Of a DNA stretch of 64,000 bases, positions 17,401 to 25,648 are shown piece after piece; position 1 is the first letter of the stretch, and each line of letters begins with the position of its first letter. Location of the stretch: contig RKRN01000109.1 of assembly GCA_007571365.1 (NCBI GenBank), positions 34,102-98,101 of the forward strand. The letters run 5' to 3'. The notes under the pieces were generated by a model. The model was not told where the DNA came from, searched no databases, and worked only from the letters and a program-made list of their open reading frames with translations. Source of the stretch: Candidatus Latescibacterota bacterium. GTDB taxonomy: Bacteria > Latescibacterota > UBA2968 > UBA8231. Made by a program: the position numbers and the translations under genes.

Positions 17401-18201
17401 AAAAAGGCGCGAGTTATAGAGATAGTCTGCGCGGTCTAGAGAGGCACTGTCGGTCTGCGCCGCCTTGGGAAAGAGCCGCTCCAGCGACTTGAACTGCTTC
17501 TCCGCGTTTTCCCTGTTGCCCATAAAGAGAGCGATGCGTCCTCCGAGGAGTAGGGCACTAGGAGCGAGAGAAGGTGGTGGTTTAGTGGCGGCGATTTGCC
17601 CGAGGAGTTGTTGGGCTTCTGCGGCCCGACCAGCCGCAAAGTGCAACTGGGCCAGCCGATAGCGCGCCAGATGCGCTTGGTCGGACCTCGCGTAATCGGC
17701 CAGCAGACGTCCATAAGCAGCTTCGGCTTGCCGCAAATTTTCGGCGCGGGTATAATTAGCCGCTGCTTCAATCAAGGCACTGGCGGCGAAATCGCTGGTG
17801 CTGAAACGACGCTGCAACTCTTCGTACGATCGGGCAGCCAGCAGGTATTGACCTTGCTCGGCCAAACAAGCCGCGCGCTCGCGCCGTGCGTTGGCGGCGT
17901 TCAACAAGTGATCGGGATGTTCGAGGTAAAACGTCTCGTAGGCTGGTGCCGCTAGGTCACAACGGCCGCTCTGGCGGTACGCACGCGCTAGCATCAGTCG
18001 GGCCTCAGCTAGCTGCGGACTATCGGGATAATTGCGAACAAACTCGGCGAATAGCCCAGCGGCCGTGGCGTAGTCGCCGGCATCCCGGAAGAGATTGCGG
18101 GCTAGTTTGAAGTCGTCCTCTGCGCTCGCTTGCGCCCAACTCTGGGTGCTTAGGCAGAGGAGAAGCACTAATATCAACTTTGGCAACATATCGATCCTCA
18201 A
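14458..18201 (-). CDS. Very large tetratricopeptide-repeat protein (about 1247 aa), secreted
   Basis: Signal peptide MLPKLILVLLLCLSTQSWAQA and many TPR-like units (e.g. AEDDFKLARNLFRDAGDYATAAGLFAEFVRNYPDSPQLAEARLMLARAY). Confidence 0.85.
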   Translation of the reverse strand: MRIDMLPKLILVLLLCLSTQSWAQASAEDDFKLARNLFRDAGDYATAAGLFAEFVRNYPDSPQLAEARLMLARAYRQSGRCDLAAPAYETFYLEHPDHLLNAANARRERAACLAEQGQYLLAARSYEELQRRFSTSDFAASALIEAAANYTRAENLRQAEAAYGRLLADYARSDQAHLARYRLAQLHFAAGRAAEAQQLLGQIAATKPPPSLAPSALLLGGRIALFMGNRENAEKQFKSLERLFPKAAQTDSASLDRADYLYNSRLFSQAGDAYQRAFNKIGDRALKESALLGLADARRQSHQTREAIAHYDKLSTMLQPGHPAYLKAQLGRAIVLGQTGQFARAVGLFQGLIQAGNSPEAISALRELGALYKRRGDSEAEDSSDSLRLLTFGEGIAAFHSHAITWYRRYLQEAEAAADANAVRFELAALYASTGYYEEAISFYRQLASGQDEVATKAQLALAQTLEQSGQPRAALREYVAFLELFPADHQSEKVRQRIEYLREFTVLDPGDLSRALQKAWLDELSGKSRQLVQLAVARELFAHHDFVAAIQFFKHYARAYPDDPYKDEAQYFLAESLLRLARQRQLEAQPASADSLRELALREYRVLVEQAPTAGTWARRTRLSLIKLEAEDRPAPLRLLTLEEGIAAFVAEFAKEHSVHLDQALLQLGDVRRQLGETDTTWFDGAIAAYDQLRRLSSNSPLVPHALYGKSLCLVQKGRHKAAADLLERVLRDYPNNPLTAPVLFELGHIRLAQERTQEAIARLQELRWGYPAFPQRRAAQKLLGDTYFQLGQYAAAVELYRPLVSNSTISDDREPILRRIGRAYHHLNRYGEAMETYRQILAEEPNPAGLDSIYFAQAVLQLRLGQEDDAFRLFRKVGQEFTSSGLATEASARAGHIAFALKQYKQAYRLYRPLLKQSEDALIHGQAVLSLFQLKRIEEARKLAKQFAKRFKEETEWRQHFRLEEGKHYLQAGNYKKSYELFREVEKQGDTWADDGAYWMAITLWKRNKARPSEEGAAFALEAISRFVREYPASPQVADAYLRLGDYHFSLHNFLQAAGAYKHALDAPEVGSDQAQDAMWKLLKSYQSAHEYEAAHQVADQLLSQYPEHPKAIELQLELGIILKNKGQYAQAIEQLDELLSQQLLDGNSASEARFYIGESYQNMGEYRKAIQAYYKVSYHGSQGLSMWITSADFQRAHCHESLGEHATAVTIYERITRREGGQSPQGRLARERIDALRRQLETLN

Positions 18202-18272
18202 GAGTATGTCAATCTGACACTTATATTATCTATAAATGTAAATATAGTAAAATGCGGTCAAGGTGTGCAGCG

Positions 18273-19130
18273 ATGGAGAGTCTATTGGTCGAAAAAGCAT
18301 ACGGAAAAATAAATTTAGGGCTTAAGGTTGTTGGCCGCCGCCCCGATGGCTACCACGAGATTCTCAGTGTGGCTCAATGCGTGGACTTAGCGGATGTCTT
18401 GTATTTTGAATTAGCTTCCTCCGATCAGTTGACCTGTAGCCTCGATAGCCTAGCGACGGGGCCAGACAATTTGGTATGCCGTGCAGTTGACGCCTTTCGT
18501 GCTCAGCTCGACCGCCCGGCTCAGTCTTTCCGCATCCACTTAAAAAAGAATATACCCATAGGCGCGGGTCTAGGCGGGGGTAGTGCCGACGCAGCCGCGA
18601 CCCTGCGAGCACTCAATCGCTTCTATGACCAGCCATTCTCAAACGCAGACCTCTGCCAGATCGCCGCCACCCTTGGCTCAGATATTCCCTTCCTAGTGGA
18701 AGGCGGCACCGCTCTAATGAGAGGCCGAGGCGAGATACTCGAACAGCTTGGTTGGGAGGGCTCGGTTTTTTACGTGTTGGCATACCCCGAAGTCGAGATC
18801 AGCACGGCGTGGGCGTATGGCCAACTTGGCCCCATCTTGACAGAAAATTCTCCCTATTTTAACTTTATTGTTTCCCTGAGCGGCGGGTGCGTTGACCGCG
18901 ATAGGTTATTTGAAGTGCTGGAGAACGACTTCACGCCCGTGGTAGATCGCACCTATCCCATCGTCGCAGAACTTCGTTCTCAACTGGACCGAGTGAGTGC
19001 TCGCGCTACGTCCATGTCGGGCAGCGGCTCCACTGTTTACGGTATCTTCGACGACCGGAAAACCGCCTCTCAGGCGTACAACGCACTGCAAAGGCAAGGT
19101 TGCCGGTCTTTTTTATGTCAGCCGGTCTAA
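18273..19130 (+). CDS. ispE: 4-diphosphocytidyl-2-C-methyl-D-erythritol kinase
   Basis: AYGKINLGLKVVGRRPDGYHEI, IPIGAGLGGGSADAAATLRALN, MSGSGSTVYGIF GHMP motifs; start moved from 18180 to ATG 18273 to avoid overlap with the divergent gene. Confidence 0.92.
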   Translation: MESLLVEKAYGKINLGLKVVGRRPDGYHEILSVAQCVDLADVLYFELASSDQLTCSLDSLATGPDNLVCRAVDAFRAQLDRPAQSFRIHLKKNIPIGAGLGGGSADAAATLRALNRFYDQPFSNADLCQIAATLGSDIPFLVEGGTALMRGRGEILEQLGWEGSVFYVLAYPEVEISTAWAYGQLGPILTENSPYFNFIVSLSGGCVDRDRLFEVLENDFTPVVDRTYPIVAELRSQLDRVSARATSMSGSGSTVYGIFDDRKTASQAYNALQRQGCRSFLCQPV

Positions 19131-19160
19131 TCCAAGGTAGTGCGAGGCACACAGATAGGT

Positions 19161-19235
19161 AGCCCGGTCGTTCAATTGGTAGGACAACGGATTTTGGTTC
19201 CGTTTATCGAGGTTCGAGTCCTCGCCGGGCTGCCA
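19161..19235 (+). tRNA. tRNA-Gln(TTG)
   Basis: AGCCCGG...CCGGGCT acceptor, anticodon loop centred on TTG, T-arm GAGGTTCGAGTCCTC, encoded CCA. Confidence 0.95.
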
Positions 19236-19280
19236 TTATGCCATTGATATTTGAATTAAGTCTTTTGAGGAGATTTTTCG

Positions 19281-19979
19281 ATGCCGCAAGTTCCGCTACA
19301 GATCCAAGCGCGCGAGCAGGTTGTGCTCAAAGTTCAGTCCCGCCAAGAGCAGGGCAAAGGGCCGGTGGGCCAGATGCGTCGCCTACAGGGCCAGTTACCC
19401 GGGGTGATATACGGCCACAATCAGCCTGCTGAGTCCTTCAAGACGGATGCTCATACCTTGGAACGCATCCTGAGCCGGGGCGGGAAAAACGCGATCATCT
19501 TGGTTGAACACGAAGAGTCCGATAAGGCCTCTGAGCAGGCCCTGATTCGCGACATCCAATACCACAAGGTGCGCGGCGATGTGCTGCATTTAGACCTTCT
19601 ACGCATCGATCCAAGCGAGACGCTGCGCGCCAATGTTCCAATCTTGACAGAGGGAGTGCCCGAAGGCGTCCGCAACGAAGGCGGGGCCTTGCAGCAGACG
19701 CTGACCTCAATCGAAATGGAATGCGTTGTGTCGGAAATGCCCTCCCTGGTGGTGATCGACATTTCTTCTTTGGTTATCGGTGATAGTCTGCACGTGGGCG
19801 ATCTCATTGAACAAGAGCCGCGCATTACCACCGAGCTAGATCGCACGATTGTTAATATCTTGACTCCGCGCTTGATCGCTGCCGAGGAAGAAGCCGAAGA
19901 GGCCGAAGCTCCCGAAGGTGAAGAAGAGGCCGTCAGAGATGGCGAGGGCGGCGAAGAAGAGGCAGGCGGCAGGGAGTAG
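19281..19979 (+). CDS. rplY: 50S ribosomal protein L25/Ctc family
   Basis: GQLPGVIYGHNQPAESFKTD, RDIQYHKVRGDVLHLDLLRID; acidic C-terminal tail; next to pth. Confidence 0.9.
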   Translation: MPQVPLQIQAREQVVLKVQSRQEQGKGPVGQMRRLQGQLPGVIYGHNQPAESFKTDAHTLERILSRGGKNAIILVEHEESDKASEQALIRDIQYHKVRGDVLHLDLLRIDPSETLRANVPILTEGVPEGVRNEGGALQQTLTSIEMECVVSEMPSLVVIDISSLVIGDSLHVGDLIEQEPRITTELDRTIVNILTPRLIAAEEEAEEAEAPEGEEEAVRDGEGGEEEAGGRE

Positions 19980-19981
19980 AT

Positions 19982-20539
19982 TTGCAAGTAGCCTTAGGTT
20001 TGGGCAATCCCGGTGTACGCTACGCATCAACGCGGCACAACATAGGATTTATGGTGATAGATCGCCTAGCGGCCCGCTGTGGTGTTGGCTGGCAGTATCA
20101 AGCAGACGTACAGGGCCAAGTGGGCCAAGTGGTGCTGGGCGGTCAGGAAGTGTTATTGGTCAAGCCCCAGACCTATATGAACCGCAGCGGCTGCACCGCC
20201 GCGGCCCTTTGCGCCCAATGGGAGGTCCCCCCCGAAGATGTAGTGGTCGTTTTCGACGATTTCCTTCTTGACTTCGGGCGTCTGCGCTTTCGCCGTGGAG
20301 GCAGTGATGGTGGGCACAACGGTTTGGCTTCGGTTCTCGAAACACTCAACACGGAGGCGGTGCCGCGTCTGCGCCTAGGGATCGGTATCCCACCCGCAGG
20401 TGCGGACATCATCGACTACGTCCTAGCTCCGTTTTCCCCAGCAGACGAGGTAGAATGCTTGATTGAGCGAGGGAATGCGGCGCTTGAAGTGTACTACGCC
20501 GAAGGCATTGAGGTGGCCATGAACCGGTTCAACGGTTAA
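19982..20539 (+). CDS. pth: Peptidyl-tRNA hydrolase (TTG start)
   Basis: [62 protein letters not shown]. Confidence 0.92.
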   Translation: MQVALGLGNPGVRYASTRHNIGFMVIDRLAARCGVGWQYQADVQGQVGQVVLGGQEVLLVKPQTYMNRSGCTAAALCAQWEVPPEDVVVVFDDFLLDFGRLRFRRGGSDGGHNGLASVLETLNTEAVPRLRLGIGIPPAGADIIDYVLAPFSPADEVECLIERGNAALEVYYAEGIEVAMNRFNG

Positions 20540-20568
20540 GAGATAAAGTAACCGAGGGAGGGTTACAA

Positions 20569-22617
20569 ATGCATATAGAAATCTGGACAAGCGCAGCACC
20601 GTTCATGGGTCTGGGTGGTTTGCTTTGCTCGCTTTTACTGTACTTTTACATCAAAAGGTCTCCGGCTGGTACTCCAGAGATGGTGGAGATCTCAGAGGCT
20701 ATCCACGAGGGAGCGATGGCCTTTCTCAGACGCGAGTACACCATTCTCGCCGGGTTTATCGTTATCGTCTTTGTCCTCCTTTTTGCTCTCGTGGGAGCCC
20801 ATACCGCGTACGCTTTTTTGTCGGGAGCTGTCTGCTCCATTTTGGCCGGTTACACCGGCATGAAGGCGGCCTGTCACGCCAATGTGCGCACCGCCCAAGC
20901 AGCCAACCAGTACGGCCAAGGGTCGGCACTGAACATCGCTTTTTCAGGGGGCGCAGTGATGGGACTTGCAGTGGCTGGCCTAGGGCTTTTTGGCATTGGA
21001 GTATTGGCTAGTGCCATTGGTGTCTGGGACGATATAAGCCAATCATCCACGATCAATGGCTTCGCTATGGGGGCCTCTTCAATTGCTCTTTTCGCACGCG
21101 TTGGCGGTGGCATCTTCACCAAGACCGCTGATGTGGGGGCCGACTTGGTGGGCAAGGTGGAGGCGGGAATTCCCGAGGACGACCCCCGCAATCCAGCCGT
21201 TATCGCCGACAATGTCGGCGACAATGTCGGCGATGTCGCTGGCATGGGTGCCGATATCTTTGAATCGTACGTCGGATCGGTCATTGCTACCATTGCTATC
21301 GCCGCCACCGCATCCGCGTCACTGCTGGCCACTCTCGCTCCCGGTATCTCCGATCCGACCGAGGCGAAACTTGCGGCGATGAGCTTCCCGCTGATCGTCA
21401 TCACGATCGGTATAGCCGCGTCGCTGCTGGGCGTGTTGATGGTGCGGGTACTGCAGAATTTTGATCCCGGTGCCGCATTGCGCTACTCGACTTGGGTTGC
21501 TGCCGCACTAGTGATTTTGGGTGCTTGGTGGGTCGCCGGGACAATCGGCCTATCCAATCAGCCGGTGTGGGCCCTGTGCGCGGGCTGCTTGGCTGGGATC
21601 GCTATCGGTCTTTTTACCGAGTACTACACCGGCGGCAAGCCCATCCGTACCATCGCTGAGACCTCCAAGACCGGCGTGGCGACCAATATCATTTCCGGCC
21701 TAGCCATAGGCATGGAAAGCGTCGTCCTGCCGACCTTGGGGATCGTCGTCGCCATTGGCTTGGCCTTCCACTTTGCCGGGCTTTTTGGGATCGGCATCGC
21801 CGCTGTCGGTATGCTGGCCACAGTAGGTATCACCATGTCGGTTGACGCCTATGGTCCCATCGCCGACAACGCCGGCGGCATTACCGAAATGGCGGGCTTG
21901 GGCGAAGACACGCGCAAAATTACCGATGGCCTCGACTCGCTCGGCAACACGACCGCGGCCATGGGCAAAGGATTTGCCATTGGCTCGGCGGCGTTGACGG
22001 CGTTGGCGCTTTTTTCCGCCTATTCCTCCGCTATTGAGACCGTAACCGGCGAGCCGATCGTCATTGACGTGACGACGCCAGTTGTCGTTGGCGGGCTTTT
22101 TATTGGCGCGATGATTCCCTACCTCGCGGCCTCCATCACCATGACCTCGGTCGGCAAGGCCGCCTTCAAGATGGTCGAGGAAGTCCGGCGTCAGTTCCGC
22201 GAGATTGAGGGCCTGATGGAAGGCAAAGCCAAACCCGATACGCGACGCTGCGTGGAGATTAGTACGGCCGCGGCTCTGCGCGAAATGATTCTTCCGGGTC
22301 TGTTGGCGGTGTTGGCTCCGGTCGCTGTTGGTTTCGGGCTCGGTCCCATCGCCTTAGGCGGAATGCTCGCCGGGGCGACGGTCAGCGGCGTCCTGTTGGC
22401 TCTGATGATGGCCAACAGCGGCGGAGCTTGGGACAACGCCAAAAAGTGGATCGAAGAGGGCCATTTGGGGGGCAAAGGATCTGACCCCCACAAAGCCGCG
22501 GTCGTCGGCGATACGGTTGGCGACCCATTCAAGGACACCTCGGGGCCGTCTCTCAACATACTCATCAAGCTGATGTCGGTGATATCTCTCGTCCTGGCAC
22601 CGCTTTTTGCCGTCTGA
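20569..22617 (+). CDS. hppA: Membrane-bound ion-pumping pyrophosphatase, likely K+-dependent
   Basis: [46 protein letters not shown] (Ala at the K+-dependence position); [35 protein letters not shown]. Confidence 0.93.
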   Translation: MHIEIWTSAAPFMGLGGLLCSLLLYFYIKRSPAGTPEMVEISEAIHEGAMAFLRREYTILAGFIVIVFVLLFALVGAHTAYAFLSGAVCSILAGYTGMKAACHANVRTAQAANQYGQGSALNIAFSGGAVMGLAVAGLGLFGIGVLASAIGVWDDISQSSTINGFAMGASSIALFARVGGGIFTKTADVGADLVGKVEAGIPEDDPRNPAVIADNVGDNVGDVAGMGADIFESYVGSVIATIAIAATASASLLATLAPGISDPTEAKLAAMSFPLIVITIGIAASLLGVLMVRVLQNFDPGAALRYSTWVAAALVILGAWWVAGTIGLSNQPVWALCAGCLAGIAIGLFTEYYTGGKPIRTIAETSKTGVATNIISGLAIGMESVVLPTLGIVVAIGLAFHFAGLFGIGIAAVGMLATVGITMSVDAYGPIADNAGGITEMAGLGEDTRKITDGLDSLGNTTAAMGKGFAIGSAALTALALFSAYSSAIETVTGEPIVIDVTTPVVVGGLFIGAMIPYLAASITMTSVGKAAFKMVEEVRRQFREIEGLMEGKAKPDTRRCVEISTAAALREMILPGLLAVLAPVAVGFGLGPIALGGMLAGATVSGVLLALMMANSGGAWDNAKKWIEEGHLGGKGSDPHKAAVVGDTVGDPFKDTSGPSLNILIKLMSVISLVLAPLFAV

Positions 22618-22655
22618 AGGCTGTGCCTCAGACCAGAACTAAGAAAGCGCAAACA

Positions 22656-23174
22656 ATGAGAAACTACGAACTCGTATGTATCTTGGATCCCCAAGTCGGC
22701 GAGGGCCAATACGAACAAGTCGTCGAAAAATACGAGGCGCATCTCGAAGAAAACGGAGGGCAAGTCGCCCGAATCGACAATTGGGGCCTGCGGCGTCTAG
22801 CCTATACTTCGGCTAGCCTGAAGAATCGGCATCAAGGCTACTACGTGCTCTATCAGTTTTCCGCTAAGCCAACGGCGATCGAAGGGCTGGAGCAGACGCT
22901 AAAGCTCGACGAAGCGGTGCTGCGCTATCTCATCACTGCGGTCGAAGGCGAGTTTATCCACGTGCCCCAGCTAGCCGCCGACAACTTCCTCGAAGAAGCC
23001 TTTGCCCGAACGACCCGCGGCCCGAGGGACCGAGGGGGCCCACATCGAGACTCCCGCGGCCCGAGGGACCGCGCCGACAGCCGGCGCAATACTGCCTCTG
23101 AGGACGATGAGCCTAGGGAGGTAGTAGAAGGGGCACCCGAAGAGGCCGTAGTCCAAGAGTCCGACGACTCTTAG
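22656..23174 (+). CDS. rpsF: 30S ribosomal protein S6 with Arg/Asp-rich then acidic C-terminal extension
   Basis: MRNYELVCILDP...IDNWGLRRLAYTSASLKNRHQGYYVLYQF; extension TRGPRDRGGPHRDSRGPRDRADSRR... Confidence 0.9.
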   Translation: MRNYELVCILDPQVGEGQYEQVVEKYEAHLEENGGQVARIDNWGLRRLAYTSASLKNRHQGYYVLYQFSAKPTAIEGLEQTLKLDEAVLRYLITAVEGEFIHVPQLAADNFLEEAFARTTRGPRDRGGPHRDSRGPRDRADSRRNTASEDDEPREVVEGAPEEAVVQESDDS

Positions 23175-23186
23175 CGTCGGCAGCCG

Positions 23187-23999
23187 ATGCTGATCCTGCT
23201 GGGCATAGTGCTGGCGGTCATTTCGCTCTTGACCAGTTTGCGCTACGGCTCGCGCGGAGCCTTGCCCTTGATTGGCTTACTTTGCTTGGGTGCCGTCATG
23301 TTGCTAGGTGTCATGTTGGGGCTGGTGCCCATTATGGGGTTGCTCGCTGTTTTGCAAATAGAGCGTCAGCAGACCTATGGTCGCGTCATGGCCATGGCCT
23401 GTGCGCCGCCGGTCGGCTTGTGTTTCTGGCAGTTAATTCAGGTGCGCGATGGCGCACATCGCCAAGAGCAAGCCGCTGCCATCTTGGAGCAGTTCCAAGC
23501 CTTGGGGATGGCTTTAGAGGAAAGCGGCCAGGCCCTAAGCGCGGTGATTGACGCGGTTCTGCGAGTGCAGCCAGCCATCGAGATGGCCACTCTGCTTTTG
23601 ATTTTTGTCGTGGCGTATCGGTTGAGCCAAGGCTTGGCCTTGCGGTTGGGGCTGTCGCTGCCTGCTCCCCTGCCGCTGGTTTTGTGGCGGCCTTGGGAAG
23701 AGTTGATCTGGGTATTAATCGCGGCCTTGGGTCTAAGCCTTTTGAGCGGTGGGTTGCTGGCCGACTTAGGCCTCAATTTGATCGTGTTGATGGGGATTAT
23801 CTACGCAGTGCAAGGCTTGGCCGTCTTGCGTTTTTTTGCCCAGCGCCAACGGGTGCCGCCATTGGTTGAGTTGTTGTTTTACGTAGGGCTTTTCTTTGTC
23901 GCGGGCTTGGCGTTTCTGCTCTTGGCAGGACTGGGGCTTTTGGATACTTGGTTCGATTGGCGTCGGCTGCGTCCGGCTCCCACAGAGGAAGAAGCGTAA
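23187..23999 (+). CDS. DUF2232/YybS-like integral membrane protein
   Basis: Multi-TM protein between rpsF and rplI, the usual position of DUF2232. Confidence 0.65.
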   Translation: MLILLGIVLAVISLLTSLRYGSRGALPLIGLLCLGAVMLLGVMLGLVPIMGLLAVLQIERQQTYGRVMAMACAPPVGLCFWQLIQVRDGAHRQEQAAAILEQFQALGMALEESGQALSAVIDAVLRVQPAIEMATLLLIFVVAYRLSQGLALRLGLSLPAPLPLVLWRPWEELIWVLIAALGLSLLSGGLLADLGLNLIVLMGIIYAVQGLAVLRFFAQRQRVPPLVELLFYVGLFFVAGLAFLLLAGLGLLDTWFDWRRLRPAPTEEEA

Positions 24000-24043
24000 G
24001 GCTCAAGCAACAGTGCCGTTTTCTATGAAGTGGAGGACAAGTC

Positions 24044-24487
24044 GTGAAAGTGATTCTATTAAAGGACATTGAATCCTTGGGTTTGGCCGGCGAGGTCGTG
24101 GAGGTGAAGAACGGGTATGGTCGCAACTTCCTGATCCCTCGCAGTGAGGCCTTGATCGCCAGCACTGCCAACATGGCTCAATTTGAGTCTAGGCGCAAAC
24201 AGCAAGAGACCTTGGCCGAGCGCGACCTCCGCGCCACCGAGGCTCTCGCCAAAAAGCTGGAAGCGGAGTCTCTCACCGCGCAAGTCAAGGTTGGCGAGGA
24301 GGACCGCCTCTTCGGTTCGGTAACTGCCCAACATATCGCTGAATTGCTGGGTGAAAAGGGCTACCAGATAGATCGCCGCGCTATCCTTCTCGAAGACCCC
24401 ATCCGCGAATTGGGTGTTTACAATGTCGAAGTGCGCCTCCACCCGGAGGTAGCAACAGCGGTCAAGCTCTGGGTCGTCAAGCAGTAG
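24044..24487 (+). CDS. rplI: 50S ribosomal protein L9
   Basis: MKVILLKDIESLGLAGEVVEVKNGYGRNFLIPRSEA. Confidence 0.95.
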   Translation: MKVILLKDIESLGLAGEVVEVKNGYGRNFLIPRSEALIASTANMAQFESRRKQQETLAERDLRATEALAKKLEAESLTAQVKVGEEDRLFGSVTAQHIAELLGEKGYQIDRRAILLEDPIRELGVYNVEVRLHPEVATAVKLWVVKQ

Positions 24488-24515
24488 TGCCCTCCCTCCT
24501 CAGCGGAGGTAATTC

Positions 24516-25445
24516 ATGCTAGGCAGGGTCTTGTTCCTCTGCTGGATGTGCGCGGTGACCGTTGGCTGCGGCCCAGAACGTTCGCAAGGTCCTTTTGCAC
24601 GCGTCGGACAGGAAGTATGGCGCACCGTAAACAGAAGCCATCGGGGCGTCGATGGAATCTTGGTACAGGCGACCTTGCACACCTTCGCCTACGAAGTTGC
24701 CCACGCCTATGCGCGGGCTGAGCGCGAGGACTTGGGACAAGAGCAACTCGAATTCCGCATCAAGCAGCTACTCTACTCCTACGTTGATGGCACCTATCCG
24801 GCCGAAGACGGCACGGACATCAACAGCCTTTACTTTCAGTACCTTATCTACGTAAATCCGTCCTTTGATGTGCGCAATCCCTTGCACAAACGCGCCTTCG
24901 ACATTTGGCGGGCCGAATATATACGCCGGGTCGTTGATGCCATCTACGACCCCAAGTTTCCCATTCTGCGCGACCGGTATGATGACCGTTGGGGCTTGAC
25001 GCTCTATAGTCGTTTGGTCTTTACTGTTTATCTGTCGAGCGGCGAGTCTCAGCTCGAGCCATATATCGCCGATATCGGTGCGCACACGTTCTTGGTCAAT
25101 CAGCGGGGCACGCGCTTTCAGCCCAGCGGGACGTTTGGCTCCTATCCGTACGAGAGCGACCGGCCCGAAGGCGAGGTGCTCGCCGGCAAGACCTACTACC
25201 GAGTCTTTTTCCCCAATCGCAAGAGCGACGACAAGACGCCTATTGTCCGGCGCGACGACGACTATCTCGAGCTGCAGATCGAGAATTTGGGCGAGGTCCC
25301 ATTGCGAACCCTGCGCTGGGAACTGCCGCTTGAGTATCCAGAAATGCCCGCGAGGCGCTTGCCGACAGAAGCCGAGGTGGCCGAGCGCAAGGCGGCCGAG
25401 CGAGCCGAGCGCGAGGCGCGGGCAGCAGCAGCGCGGACAAAGTAG
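24516..25445 (+). CDS. Hypothetical lipoprotein
   Basis: Signal peptide with VTVGCG lipobox; C-terminal charged Ala/Arg/Glu-rich helix. Confidence 0.6.
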   Translation: MLGRVLFLCWMCAVTVGCGPERSQGPFARVGQEVWRTVNRSHRGVDGILVQATLHTFAYEVAHAYARAEREDLGQEQLEFRIKQLLYSYVDGTYPAEDGTDINSLYFQYLIYVNPSFDVRNPLHKRAFDIWRAEYIRRVVDAIYDPKFPILRDRYDDRWGLTLYSRLVFTVYLSSGESQLEPYIADIGAHTFLVNQRGTRFQPSGTFGSYPYESDRPEGEVLAGKTYYRVFFPNRKSDDKTPIVRRDDDYLELQIENLGEVPLRTLRWELPLEYPEMPARRLPTEAEVAERKAAERAEREARAAAARTK

Positions 25446-25470
25446 CACCGTAGGTCTCGTTGGTGCTACT
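25441..25470 (+). terminator. Stem-loop at end of lipoprotein gene, possible terminator/processing hairpin
   Basis: AGTAGCACC-GTAGGTCTCGTT-GGTGCTACT, perfect 9-bp stem; no immediate U-tract. Confidence 0.4.
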
Positions 25471-25514
25471 GGGAAGTCACTCTATATTTTTGCCTACCCA
25501 AACGAAAATTTTGC

Positions 25515-25613
25515 GGGAGCGGATGTGTGCCTGGTGGCTGCCGCGGACTTCAAATCCGTTGCGGCGTAGCGAGAGTTGCGCTGGGTGGGTTCGATTCCCA
25601 CACGTTCCCGCCA
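25515..25613 (+). tRNA. selC: Selenocysteine tRNA, tRNA-Sec(TCA)
   Basis: 99 nt; acceptor GGGAGCG/CGTTCCC, anticodon arm CGGA-CTTCAAA-TCCG, long variable arm GCGTAGC-GAGA-GTTGCGC, T-arm GTGGG-TTCGATT-CCCAC, encoded GCCA. Confidence 0.93.
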
Positions 25614-25648
25614 GATTCTAAATATGTAAATACAGCGAGAGACAAGCG

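Noticed and set aside
21205-21245. Short direct repeats GACAATGTCGGC in hppA
   Set aside because: They encode the conserved DNVGDNVGD motif of pyrophosphatases.
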